Assembly (NCBI RefSeq): GCF_022919835.1
Contig: NZ_CP095074.1
Coordinates: 3,574,001 to 3,638,000 of the forward strand
DNA from: Halobacillus shinanisalinarum
GTDB lineage: Bacteria; Bacillota; Bacilli; Bacillales; Halobacillaceae
Direction: 5' to 3'
DNA length: 64,000 bases
Shown: piece after piece, positions 25,068 to 32,822 of the stretch
Layout of the letters: each line of letters begins with the position of its first letter
Numbering within the stretch: position 1 is the stretch's first letter
Made by a program: the position numbers and the translations under genes
The notes under the pieces: model-generated
The model's input: only the letters and a program-made list of their open reading frames with translations
Told to the model about the DNA's origin: nothing
Database searches by the model: none

Positions 25068-26513
25068 CTATCTGCCTGGAATATGGCCATCCTTTGACTG
25101 AGCTATTTTGGGACGCTTTTCCCCGTAATGGGTAGCCTGTTCAAATGCATGGCCGATTCGCAATACTTCATAATCTGCTTGGTGTGGTCCAACGATTTGC
25201 AGTCCAAGTGGAAGTCTGTCCGATGTAAATCCACTTGGTACCGATAAGGAAGGATTACCAAGGGCAGAAATGTAATAGCTTGAACGCATCCAATCAATGT
25301 AGGTTTCCATAGGTACACCGTTTATTTGTTCAGGGTATTCCAGATTCACATCGAACGGAGGGACCTGGCTGACTGGTAATATAAGAGCATCATACTGATC
25401 GAAAAAAACACGCATTCTATGATACAGTTGGTTACGTAATCTCTCAGCTCTCCCGATATCTATCCCACGTAGTTTACGGCCTTTATTAAAATTCCATTTG
25501 AAACTTGGTTTCATAACTTCCTCAAATCGATCAAACAATTCATGATTTGACATTTCGATTTCCCAAGCTCGAAATACATGAAAAACTTCATCTGCTTCTA
25601 CTAAATCCGGACACGCTTCCTCGACATGGCATCCCAAGTCCGTGAAGATTTTCATTTGTTCCTCCATATTGCTGCTTACGGCAGGATCTACAGGAAGGAT
25701 TCCTCCAAAATCAGCAGACCAGGCGATACGAAGCCCGTTTAAATTCTTGTCGAATGGGTTAAGGAATTGTTCACCAGACTCCGCAATTGAAATGGGTGAT
25801 CGGTTGTCTTGTCCTGCTAGAACGGACAGCATGAAGGATGCATCTTCTACATTTCGTGCAATCGGTCCTTGAGTTACAAGGGGAGAGTAGAGGGCAGCTT
25901 TAGGGTACATAGGCACACGTCCAGGTGAGGTTCTCATTCCTACAACATTATTAAAAGCGGCTGGAAAACGACAGGACCCTCCCATATCGCTGCCATCTGC
26001 AAGCGGGAGCATACCACTTGCAACCGCAGCGGCCGCACCACCACTACTTCCACCTGCAGTACGATTAAGATTATAAGGGTTTCTTGTTACGCCAAATACC
26101 TCATTAAAGGTATGAGCACCCGCTCCGAATTCTGGGACATTTGTTTTTCCAATAACGATTGCACCAGCATTCCTCAGTCGTTCCACGATAAGATCGTCTT
26201 CAGTAGAAATATTGTCCCTTAATGCGAGGGATCCGCTTGTCATTGGAAAACCCTTTGCATTATGCGTGTCTTTAATCGCAATGGGCAGACCATGAAGGGG
26301 GCCCGCTTTCTTTCCAGTGGCAAGTATCTCGTCAGCTTTATTCGCTTCTTTTAATGCATGATCCTCATCCAGTGAAATGATCGCATTGACCTCGGGATTT
26401 ACTCTTTCTATCTGTGCTAGGTGCGCTTCAACAACTTCGCGGACAGATAATTCACGTTTTTGAATGGCCTTAGCAAGATGACGTGCTGTAGAAAAATTTT
26501 TATAATGATCCAT
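25068..26513 (-). CDS. Amidase (amidase signature family)
   Basis: 481 residues with the Ser-cisSer-Lys triad: lysine in LPIAIKDTHNAKG near 80, the cis-serine in TAGGSSGGAAAAVASG and the nucleophile in GSDMGGSCRFPAAFN. It has full length and an unbroken C-terminal part with LPLGLQIVGPHQADYEVL. The ATG at 26513 follows GGGAG. It is the first gene of the minus-strand cluster. An operator matching those of the malonate genes lies 80 bases upstream, so its product or substrate may be a malonyl amide, perhaps ureidomalonate or malonamate; this is inference. Confidence 0.83.
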   Translation of the reverse strand: MDHYKNFSTARHLAKAIQKRELSVREVVEAHLAQIERVNPEVNAIISLDEDHALKEANKADEILATGKKAGPLHGLPIAIKDTHNAKGFPMTSGSLALRDNISTEDDLIVERLRNAGAIVIGKTNVPEFGAGAHTFNEVFGVTRNPYNLNRTAGGSSGGAAAAVASGMLPLADGSDMGGSCRFPAAFNNVVGMRTSPGRVPMYPKAALYSPLVTQGPIARNVEDASFMLSVLAGQDNRSPISIAESGEQFLNPFDKNLNGLRIAWSADFGGILPVDPAVSSNMEEQMKIFTDLGCHVEEACPDLVEADEVFHVFRAWEIEMSNHELFDRFEEVMKPSFKWNFNKGRKLRGIDIGRAERLRNQLYHRMRVFFDQYDALILPVSQVPPFDVNLEYPEQINGVPMETYIDWMRSSYYISALGNPSLSVPSGFTSDRLPLGLQIVGPHQADYEVLRIGHAFEQATHYGEKRPKIAQSKDGHIPGR

Positions 26514-26594
26514 ACTTTTGCAACTCCCTACTAATATAGAATTTGTAGATATAAACACTGTATTTTTATTAAAACTACCCTCCTAACTATATAT

Positions 26595-26609
26595 AGTCAG
26601 CTGGCGACT
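26595..26609. promoter_or_regulatory. Operator of the malonate-regulator type, upstream of the amidase
   Basis: AGTCAGCTGGCGACT lies in a longer dyad with outer arms TATAGTC and GACTATA (26592-26612). It aligns with three sites in the malonate region (28077, 28191, 28960) under A[GA]TC[AG][GA]C[TA]G[GTA]CGAC. The likely binder is the FadR-type regulator at 28230. Confidence 0.65.
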
Positions 26610-26730
26610 ATAGTGAATTCAGGAAACTCGAAACCAGTGTGTCCTAAATCAACCTTCAGCAAGAATCGTTGATTTCCTTGGTCGTTAAGCAATAGATACT
26701 AAAGCAATTAACAGAAAGCCTTTACCTTTA

Positions 26731-27495
26731 TCAAAAAATGGTTCTGGTCACTAAAAATAAAACAGACGGTGCCATCAAACAGCCAAGCCCCGTATAAAAG
26801 GTTGCTGTCATCGCTCCATAAGGGACAAGTTTTGGATCGGTGGCGGCTAATCCACCAGCTACGCCACTCGTCGTACCCATCAATCCTCCGTAAACAATGG
26901 CTGATCGTGGGTTATCTAGCCCAATATATTTAGCTACGAAGGGAGTACCGATCATAGTAAGAATGGATTTGATTAAGCCGGCTGCGATACTTAAGGCAAT
27001 CACTTCAGAGCTTGCGCCAAGTGCTGTTCCCGTGACGGGACCGACGATATAGGTCGCTGCGCCTGCGCCTATTGTCGTTAAACTGACGGCATCGGTGTAT
27101 CCGAAAGCAAAGGCGATCACCACACCGATGACAAACGAGACGATGACGCCGGCAAAGAGGGAGATGATTCCTGGTAAACCGGCTTTTTTAATTTCATCCA
27201 GACTTGCTCCAAAGGCCGTCGCGACGATCGCAAAGTCACGAAGCATGCCGCCGCCCATTAGTCCTATCCCGGTAAAAATTCCGATATCTGCTAACCCTTG
27301 CTCGCCGCCAGTATTGATGCCTCCAATATAAGCGAGTACGAGGCCCATAATGATAGCGATCGCAGATCCATGAATTTTTCCATTGGTGAGTTTATCGGAG
27401 ATCATGTAAGAAAGATAAATAGTGATTCCAACCACCGCGAAAGAGACAATCAAGCCATTCTCTACAAACGTGTCACTTAATATTTCGAACATCAT
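26731..27495 (-). CDS. madM: Malonate:sodium symporter subunit MadM
   Basis: 254 residues and about eight to nine hydrophobic helices, with the MadM-like runs GGINTGGEQGLADIGIFTGIGLMGGGMLRDFAIVATA (split here by reading, residues about 60-95), TTIGAGAATYIVGPVTGTALGASSEVIALS, and GGLMGTTSGVAGGLAATDPKLVPYGA. MadL and MadM together import malonate with sodium. The start ATG follows AGGAGG within the end of madL, a 23-base overlap that couples translation. It is divergent from the decarboxylase operon, a complete uptake and breakdown set. A degraded copy of its 3' end lies at 59708. Confidence 0.83.
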   Translation of the reverse strand: MMFEILSDTFVENGLIVSFAVVGITIYLSYMISDKLTNGKIHGSAIAIIMGLVLAYIGGINTGGEQGLADIGIFTGIGLMGGGMLRDFAIVATAFGASLDEIKKAGLPGIISLFAGVIVSFVIGVVIAFAFGYTDAVSLTTIGAGAATYIVGPVTGTALGASSEVIALSIAAGLIKSILTMIGTPFVAKYIGLDNPRSAIVYGGLMGTTSGVAGGLAATDPKLVPYGAMTATFYTGLGCLMAPSVLFLVTRTIF

Positions 27496-27886
27496 CGCTT
27501 CCTCCTAACTCTTCATCAGAAAGAGTGGATGTATCTTTTCCGATGCTGCTTAGGAGAGGAACCATGGCCCAGCTCACTATAACGGCAGAAACACCTGCCA
27601 TTAAGGCCAAGGGTCCTCCATCAACGGCGGCTACCACATTCTGTTTGGCTGCCATCGCGATGACGATTGGGATGTACATGGCACCCCAGAAGGCCATTCC
27701 TTCCTGTGACTTGATGTTCAATTTGTTATTCTTTTTTAAGTAATCTACAACTAACACGAGGATGAGCATAGCAATGCCAACTCCACCGACATTTGCATCA
27801 ATCCCGATAGCTGTCCCAAGCAGTTCACCTAACAAAACACCAGCCAATAAGCATACAGCCAACAATGCCACTCCATAGATAACCAG
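27473..27886 (-). CDS. madL: Malonate:sodium symporter subunit MadL
   Basis: 137 residues with four hydrophobic helices, matching MadL from the start: VIYGVALLAVCLLAGVLLGELLG, then GIDANVGGVGIAMLILVLVVDYL and KSQEGMAFWGAMYIPIVIAMAA. Family members begin MVIYG. Here the codon in the position of that Met is CTG at 27886-27884, and AAGGGAG lies eight bases upstream, so an unusual CTG start is the best fit. GTG at 27895 is possible but sits directly on the ribosome site. The longer open frame to 27964 has no supporting start signal. Confidence 0.78.
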   Translation of the reverse strand: MVIYGVALLAVCLLAGVLLGELLGTAIGIDANVGGVGIAMLILVLVVDYLKKNNKLNIKSQEGMAFWGAMYIPIVIAMAAKQNVVAAVDGGPLALMAGVSAVIVSWAMVPLLSSIGKDTSTLSDEELGGSDDVRNIK

Positions 27887-28051
27887 TTGAATCACTCCCT
27901 TTGTTTTATAACCACTTGTGTTTGCTACTTCAACAACACTAGACGGACAATATCTACAAATCACAGAAACTTAGAAACAATGGTAGGATTTAGACTGTAT
28001 TGTTTAAGGCATGTAACAAATGTACGACCAGAGAATTTTCCCTCCTTTCAG

Positions 28052-28065
28052 AGAAAGCGTTTACA
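28052..28065 (-). promoter_or_regulatory. cre site in the madLM leader
   Basis: Read on the minus strand, TGTAAACGCTTTCT matches the CcpA consensus except for the last base. It lies downstream of the madL promoter, a typical repression position. Confidence 0.55.
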
Positions 28066-28076
28066 ATTTAGGCGAT

Positions 28077-28091
28077 AATCAACTGTCGACC
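28077..28091. promoter_or_regulatory. Malonate operator, madLM side
   Basis: AATCAACTGTCGACC belongs to the set of four related dyads. It lies 15 bases downstream of the madL -10 box, where a bound repressor would block transcription. Confidence 0.65.
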
Positions 28092-28105
28092 ATTTCATAA
28101 TTTCC

Positions 28106-28134
28106 ATCATAGATAAATAAGCTCAGAATTGCAA
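28106..28134 (-). promoter_or_regulatory. madLM promoter
   Basis: On the minus strand TTGCAA (28134-28129), exactly 17 bases and TATGAT (28111-28106) form a good sigma-A promoter pointing at madL. Confidence 0.65.
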
Positions 28135-28159
28135 ACACTTTTTAAAATTTTCTAAATTA

Positions 28160-28205
28160 TTGAATAATAAATGGGTTTGTTGTACAATTTAATCGACAGT
28201 CGACA
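28160..28205 (+). promoter_or_regulatory. Promoter and operator of the malonate regulator gene
   Basis: TTGAAT (28160-28165), 17 bases, TACAAT (28183-28188), then the operator AATCGACAGTCGACA (28191-28205) directly over the transcription start. The layout points to autorepression. Confidence 0.72.
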
Positions 28206-28229
28206 ATGGATACGTTAGGAGGTCTTTTT

Positions 28230-28913
28230 GTGAATCAACCAAACCTTAATCATAATGCATTATCTAATCATATTGCGGAACACATTACCGAACAAATTAT
28301 TACAGGCGAATTGCAGCCTGGTGAAAAAATTGTTGAGAATACGTATGCTACAGAGTATGGAACGAGTCGTGCTCCGGTTCGCGAGGCTATCTATCTCCTC
28401 ACCATTGAGGGGCTGGTTGAGCGAATTCCTAGAAAAGGAGCCGTTGTAAAGGAACACACAGAAAACGAAATTTATGATTTACTCGAAATAAGAATTATGC
28501 TTGAATCCCTTGCCATGAAACGAATCAAAGAGAACGGGATCGACGAAGAAGTTCTGAACAAAATGGGAACGTTATATCAGGAGATGAGTGGAGAGAAGGA
28601 TATCCAGCATTATACCCAGCTTAATCATAAATTTCATCTTTGCTTGATTGAAATGAGTAAGAGTGAAACCATTAAGAAAATGTACACTCGTTTAGAATTA
28701 CCTTTACTGAGGGTGCAAAATATTTCTTTTGCAGCTGAAGGAAATGTAGAAAAGTCAGTAAGGGAGCATTTAACCCTTGTTAATCTTCTTAAGGAAGGCA
28801 AAATAGAAGAGGCGACAACCGTCTTACAGCAGCATAACCAGGATGTGATCACGAGCATTCAAAGGCGGCTTTTTGAGCATCAAAGTCAAGATACTCAATC
28901 GGATGTGTATTAG
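28230..28913 (+). CDS. GntR/FadR-family regulator of the malonate genes (MdcY-like role)
   Basis: About 227 residues. The winged helix spans roughly 10-75 (IAEHITEQIITGELQPGEKIVENTYATEYGTSRAPVREAIYLL, read in parts) with the FadR-type start of the ligand domain EHTENEIYDLLEIRIMLESLAMKRI and the all-helical FCD-like domain with HKFHLCLIEMS and REHLTLVNLLKEG. The GTG at 28230 follows TTAGGAGG; an ATG at 28206 would overlap the operator. It stands between madLM and the mdc operon, with its operator word at all three promoters and at the amidase promoter. MdcY of Acinetobacter is a GntR-type malonate-responsive repressor, so malonate is the likely inducer. Confidence 0.82.
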   Translation: MNQPNLNHNALSNHIAEHITEQIITGELQPGEKIVENTYATEYGTSRAPVREAIYLLTIEGLVERIPRKGAVVKEHTENEIYDLLEIRIMLESLAMKRIKENGIDEEVLNKMGTLYQEMSGEKDIQHYTQLNHKFHLCLIEMSKSETIKKMYTRLELPLLRVQNISFAAEGNVEKSVREHLTLVNLLKEGKIEEATTVLQQHNQDVITSIQRRLFEHQSQDTQSDVY

Positions 28914-28917
28914 AGGA

Positions 28918-28950
28918 GGAAGGGGAGATGCGCCCCTCTTTCTTTTTAAA
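28918..28950 (+). terminator. Possible terminator after the regulator
   Basis: GGAAGGGG and CCCCTCTTTC (about 28918-28942) pair imperfectly around AGATGCG and run into TTTTT. The stem has a bulge, so read-through into mdcH is possible. Confidence 0.5.
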
Positions 28951-28959
28951 TATATATTT

Positions 28960-28974
28960 AGTCGACTGACGACT
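28960..28974. promoter_or_regulatory. Malonate operator before mdcH
   Basis: AGTCGACTGACGACT is the most symmetrical of the four sites and lies 30 bases before the mdcH start. The AT-rich ATATATATT just upstream may include the -10 box. Confidence 0.68.
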
Positions 28975-29003
28975 GAATTGATTGTTAAAGAAAGGACGAT
29001 AAG

Positions 29004-29933
29004 ATGAGTACTGCATTTCTTTTCCCGGGTCAAGGGTCACAACAACCTCATATGTTACGTCATTTGCCTGATCACCCCCTCGTTACAGAAACCTTAGCTG
29101 AGGCGAGCGAGGCATTAAATGAAAGCGTTGTCTTGTGGGATACCGAACTAAAGCTTAGGTCGACTATAGCTGTTCAAGTATGTCTGCTTGTCTCGGGAGT
29201 AGTATCAGCGCGTCTGTTGATGGAGGAAAAGGCTGTTCCAGATTATGTGGCGGGCCATTCGGTTGGAGCTTTCGGAGCTGCCGTCGTTGCTGGTTCTTTA
29301 GATTTCAGAGATGCCATTCGCTTAGTGAGGTGGCGTGGGGAGTGGATGGAAAAAGCTTTTCCAAAGGGATATGGAATGTGCGTTGTGGTAGGGCTCAGTG
29401 AAAAACAGCTATCAAAGTTGATTGAAGGACACTCAACTAAGGAAAAACCTGTTTACCTTGCCAATATTAATTGTCCACGGCAAATGACCATAGCTGGAGC
29501 GATACCAGACTTGAGAAACCTTATGGAGACAGCTCTTGCAAACGGTGCCCAAAAGGCTGAGTTGTTGGATGTTAGTGTACCGTCACATTGTCCGTTACTA
29601 CAGGACGTGTCCTTACGCTTAGATGCTGAGCTGAATGACATTTCCTTTAGAGACCCCACTATTCCTTATATAGGAAATCAGACAGCACGAGCTTTAAAAA
29701 AGGGTGAAGCGATTAAAAAAGACTTAGCATGGAATGTATCTCATTCTGTTCGCTGGCACGAATCGATGTCCTTGTTATATGAGCTCGGAACTCGACTATT
29801 TGTTGAAATGCTTCCTGGTAATGTGCTTAAGAGACTTGTTAACAATGCATTTTCAACAGCACGAGCAATTTCCATCTCAGGCAATGGGATTAAAACAGCT
29901 GCCATTCTTGTTGATCGTACACGAACGAACTAA
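29004..29933 (+). CDS. mdcH: Malonyl-CoA:ACP transacylase of malonate decarboxylase
   Basis: 309 residues with the acyltransferase fold: FLFPGQGSQQPHML at the start, the nucleophile serine in AGHSVGAFGAAVV near 92, the arginine in RLVRWRGEWMEKA, and the late histidine in VPSHCPLLQD. In malonate decarboxylase MdcH loads the first malonyl group onto the acetyl-bearing carrier MdcC. AAAGGACG precedes the ATG. It opens the operon here, whereas in Klebsiella and Acinetobacter mdcH comes later. A housekeeping FabD is about the same size, but the neighbourhood makes MdcH clear. Confidence 0.85.
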   Translation: MSTAFLFPGQGSQQPHMLRHLPDHPLVTETLAEASEALNESVVLWDTELKLRSTIAVQVCLLVSGVVSARLLMEEKAVPDYVAGHSVGAFGAAVVAGSLDFRDAIRLVRWRGEWMEKAFPKGYGMCVVVGLSEKQLSKLIEGHSTKEKPVYLANINCPRQMTIAGAIPDLRNLMETALANGAQKAELLDVSVPSHCPLLQDVSLRLDAELNDISFRDPTIPYIGNQTARALKKGEAIKKDLAWNVSHSVRWHESMSLLYELGTRLFVEMLPGNVLKRLVNNAFSTARAISISGNGIKTAAILVDRTRTN

Positions 29934-29954
29934 ATGGAAGGGAGACGATGGATC

Positions 29955-31616
29955 ATGACAGATGTTAAGCAAACAGAACAAACCAAAAGAAGCTGGACAA
30001 CAAGACGAGATGCCAAAAATAAACGAGTCAATCAAGTGATGAAGATGACAGATGGGAGGGTCATTCCGACGGATCGAATCGTTGAAGTTTTAGAGGAAGT
30101 TCTTGTTCCTGGTGACCGAGTCGTATTAGAGGGGAATAATCAAAAACAGGCCTCCTTCCTTTCCGAAGCACTTTCCCAGGTGGACTCTGGTAAGGTCCAT
30201 GATCTGCATATGATCTTATCCAGTATTTCAAGGCCTGAGCATCTAGATATTTTTGAAGCTGGCATCGCTGAAAAGGTGGACTTTGCTTATGCCGGGCCTC
30301 AAAGTCTTCGAATGGCTCAAATGATTGAGGATAAACAACTGACCATGGGCGAAATCCACACCTATATCGAGTTATATGGGCGGTTATTTATTGACTTAAT
30401 CCCATCTGTGGCATTGGTTGCTGCTGATAAAGCCGATAGTGAGGGTAATCTGTACACAGGGGCAAATACAGAGGAAACACCTACACTTGTAGAAGCTGCA
30501 GCTTTTCGAGACGGGATTGTCATAGCTCAAGTCAATGAAATCACAGAGGATCTGCCGCGTGTGGATATCCCTGGCTCATGGATTGATTTCGTTGTTGAAG
30601 CAGATGCCCCTTATCAATTGGAACCACTTTTTACGAGAGATCCGAGACATATCACAGATATCCAGATACTCTTGGCAATGATGACGATTCGCGGTATTTA
30701 TGAAAAGCATCAAGTGCAGTCTCTCAATCATGGCATTGGCTACAATACGGCAGCTATTGAGTTGCTGCTCCCTACTTATGGGCAGTCGTTAGGTTTAAAA
30801 GGTAAAATCTGCAAACACTGGGCATTGAATCCTCACCCTACGATGATCCCTGCGATCGAATCCGGCTGGGTGGAAAGCATTCATTGTTTCGGGGGAGAAG
30901 TGGGGATGGAGGAGTACATCTCAAAACGGCCTGATGTGTTTTTTACCGGACGCGATGGGAGTCTTCGTTCCAATCGAACGCTCTCACAGCTGGCCGGTCA
31001 ATACGCGGTTGATTTGTTTGTTGGATCTAGCTTGCAAATCGATGCCTATGGAAATTCTTCGACCGTTACAAACGGACGACTTGCCGGGTTTGGTGGAGCT
31101 CCGAACATGGGACATGATCCTGGTGGACGGAGGCACTCCACTCCAGCATGGTTAAATATGATCAATTCTGATGAGCCACTTGTGCGGGGCAAGAAACTAG
31201 TCGTTCAAGTAGTCGAAACACATCAAACAGGGAACACACCGGTTTTCGTAGAGTCTCTGGATGCGATTGATGTGAAAAAAGAAGCCAATCTAGCGACAGC
31301 TCCGGTGATGATCTATGGCGATGATGTCACCCATGTTGTCACAGAGGAAGGCATCGCTTACTTATATAAAGCAAAAAGTTTAGAAGAACGGCGAGAAGCT
31401 TTGGCTGCGATTGCAGGAGTGACCCCAGTAGGGATTAAACATTCCCCTGAAAATATCAACCGTCTTCGGGAAGAGGGGATTGTGGCATGGCCTGAAGATT
31501 TAGGGATCCGCCGCTCTGAAGCCAATCGTTCTTTGCTTGCTGCTAAAAATGTGGAGGAGCTTGTGGAATGGTCAGGCGGACTCTACCAGCCTCCAGAGAA
31601 ATTTCGGAGCTGGTAA
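29955..31616 (+). CDS. mdcA: Malonate decarboxylase alpha subunit (acetyl-S-ACP:malonate ACP transferase)
   Basis: 553 residues, full length. It moves the carrier protein from acetate to malonate. Typical segments are TDGRVIPTDRIVEVLEEVLVPGDRVVLEGNNQKQASFL near the start, ADSEGNLYTGANTEETPTLVEA, NHGIGYNTAAIELLLPTYG and GFGGAPNMGHDPGGRRHSTPAW (cited in parts). The ATG at 29955 is used because AAGGGAGA lies ten bases before it; an ATG at 29934 is upstream of that site. It follows mdcH by 21 bases in the operon. Citrate lyase alpha is a distant relative. Confidence 0.9.
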   Translation: MTDVKQTEQTKRSWTTRRDAKNKRVNQVMKMTDGRVIPTDRIVEVLEEVLVPGDRVVLEGNNQKQASFLSEALSQVDSGKVHDLHMILSSISRPEHLDIFEAGIAEKVDFAYAGPQSLRMAQMIEDKQLTMGEIHTYIELYGRLFIDLIPSVALVAADKADSEGNLYTGANTEETPTLVEAAAFRDGIVIAQVNEITEDLPRVDIPGSWIDFVVEADAPYQLEPLFTRDPRHITDIQILLAMMTIRGIYEKHQVQSLNHGIGYNTAAIELLLPTYGQSLGLKGKICKHWALNPHPTMIPAIESGWVESIHCFGGEVGMEEYISKRPDVFFTGRDGSLRSNRTLSQLAGQYAVDLFVGSSLQIDAYGNSSTVTNGRLAGFGGAPNMGHDPGGRRHSTPAWLNMINSDEPLVRGKKLVVQVVETHQTGNTPVFVESLDAIDVKKEANLATAPVMIYGDDVTHVVTEEGIAYLYKAKSLEERREALAAIAGVTPVGIKHSPENINRLREEGIVAWPEDLGIRRSEANRSLLAAKNVEELVEWSGGLYQPPEKFRSW

Positions 31617-31631
31617 GGGAGGGATGGTCAG

Positions 31632-32501
31632 ATGACTTGGAATAACGCAAAAGAATGTGGTGAAGTTCTCGGCAATTGGGCTGTTCAGGCTCTTATCGCT
31701 GAAGCTGAGCTTTCTCCAAAACCAGGACTTGTCGATCCCGAAGATACTGGATCACACGCCGACATGACGTTTGATTTATTGGTTGCTTCGGCTGCTTCTT
31801 TACGAGAAACCTTTGAGTCGATCGCTGAAGCTTCTTACCTTAGGGAGCCTGACCAACAGCTACGTGAAGAAATCGCCGCTATCGGTCGCCAAGGTGAAAG
31901 GAAAATGATGCACGTCACTGGTGGGATCAACACGCATAAAGGAGCCATTTGGGTGCTTGGACTTCTGACGTCTGGTGCAGCATTGCACCAACCGGGGCAG
32001 GACGTGAAACGGATGATTCAAACCGCTTCTGAAATCGCCTGCTATCCAGATCGCTATATCCCCGACATTCCGACTCATGGTTCTAGCGTTTTTGCAAGAT
32101 TTGGCGTGAAGGGGGCTAGAGGAGAGGCTGAATCAGGATTTCCTCATCTTATAAAAATTGCCTTGCCTAAGCTGGTGCAAGCGAGGGAGAGAGGAATCTC
32201 TGAACCTCTTGCAAGATTGGAAGCTCTCGTGGCATTGATTGCTCACTTAGACGATACATGTATTCTTCATCGAGGCGGATTACCTGCTTTACAGATGGCA
32301 AAGCAAAAAGCGAAGGCTATTTTAGAAAATGGAGGGGTGTCCATGGCAGAGGGATGGAGAAAACTAGAAGAACTTAATCAATCGTTACTAGAATCTAACG
32401 CTTCACCTGGAGGGAGTGCGGATTTGTTAGCTGCCACTTTATTTTTGGATCAAATAGAAAGCGTTCATTATGTCGATAAAAAGGTTTTTTTAACTACTTA
32501 A
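31632..32501 (+). CDS. mdcB: Triphosphoribosyl-dephospho-CoA synthase
   Basis: 289 residues of the CitG/MdcB family. Marks are AELSPKPGLVDPEDTGSHADM near 28, the GGINTHKGAIWVLGLL segment near 100 and LIAHLDDTCILHRGG near 200. The enzyme makes the ATP-derived precursor of the carrier-protein prosthetic group from dephospho-CoA. AAGGGAGGG precedes the ATG. It lies between mdcA and mdcC, so cofactor biosynthesis is made with the subunits. The transfer step is done by MdcG at the operon end. Confidence 0.88.
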   Translation: MTWNNAKECGEVLGNWAVQALIAEAELSPKPGLVDPEDTGSHADMTFDLLVASAASLRETFESIAEASYLREPDQQLREEIAAIGRQGERKMMHVTGGINTHKGAIWVLGLLTSGAALHQPGQDVKRMIQTASEIACYPDRYIPDIPTHGSSVFARFGVKGARGEAESGFPHLIKIALPKLVQARERGISEPLARLEALVALIAHLDDTCILHRGGLPALQMAKQKAKAILENGGVSMAEGWRKLEELNQSLLESNASPGGSADLLAATLFLDQIESVHYVDKKVFLTT

Positions 32502-32516
32502 AAGGAGGGTGTCACA

Positions 32517-32822
32517 TTGGAAACCATGCTTTTTGAATACCCAGCCACGAAAAAAATAGCCCACAAAGCGCACGTAGGTGTCGTTGGGTCCGGAGATTTA
32601 GAAGTCCTGGTTACTCCTTCAGATGAACCTAGAACTAGAGTCGAAGTCCGAACAGGGATGACAGGATTCGACGATACTTGGAAAAGGGTGATCGAACGTT
32701 TTTTTAATGTACACGCAGCACAGGCGACCATAAAAGTGAACGATTTCGGAGCAACACCCGGAGTTGTCTCCCTACGATTAGCTCAAGCTTTGGAGGTGAG
32801 TGAACAATATGAACGTTCTTAA
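32517..32822 (+). CDS. mdcC: Malonate decarboxylase acyl-carrier protein (delta subunit)
   Basis: 101 residues, TTG start after AAAGGAGGG. The motif AHVGVVGSGDLEVLV near residues 18-32 carries the serine (in GSGD) that accepts the phosphoribosyl-dephospho-CoA arm. Acetyl and malonyl groups ride on the thiol of that arm. Length and sequence fit MdcC; it is not the 4'-phosphopantetheine type (no DSL motif). Its end overlaps the beta/gamma gene start by 14 bases, so the two are translationally coupled. Confidence 0.88.
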   Translation: METMLFEYPATKKIAHKAHVGVVGSGDLEVLVTPSDEPRTRVEVRTGMTGFDDTWKRVIERFFNVHAAQATIKVNDFGATPGVVSLRLAQALEVSEQYERS

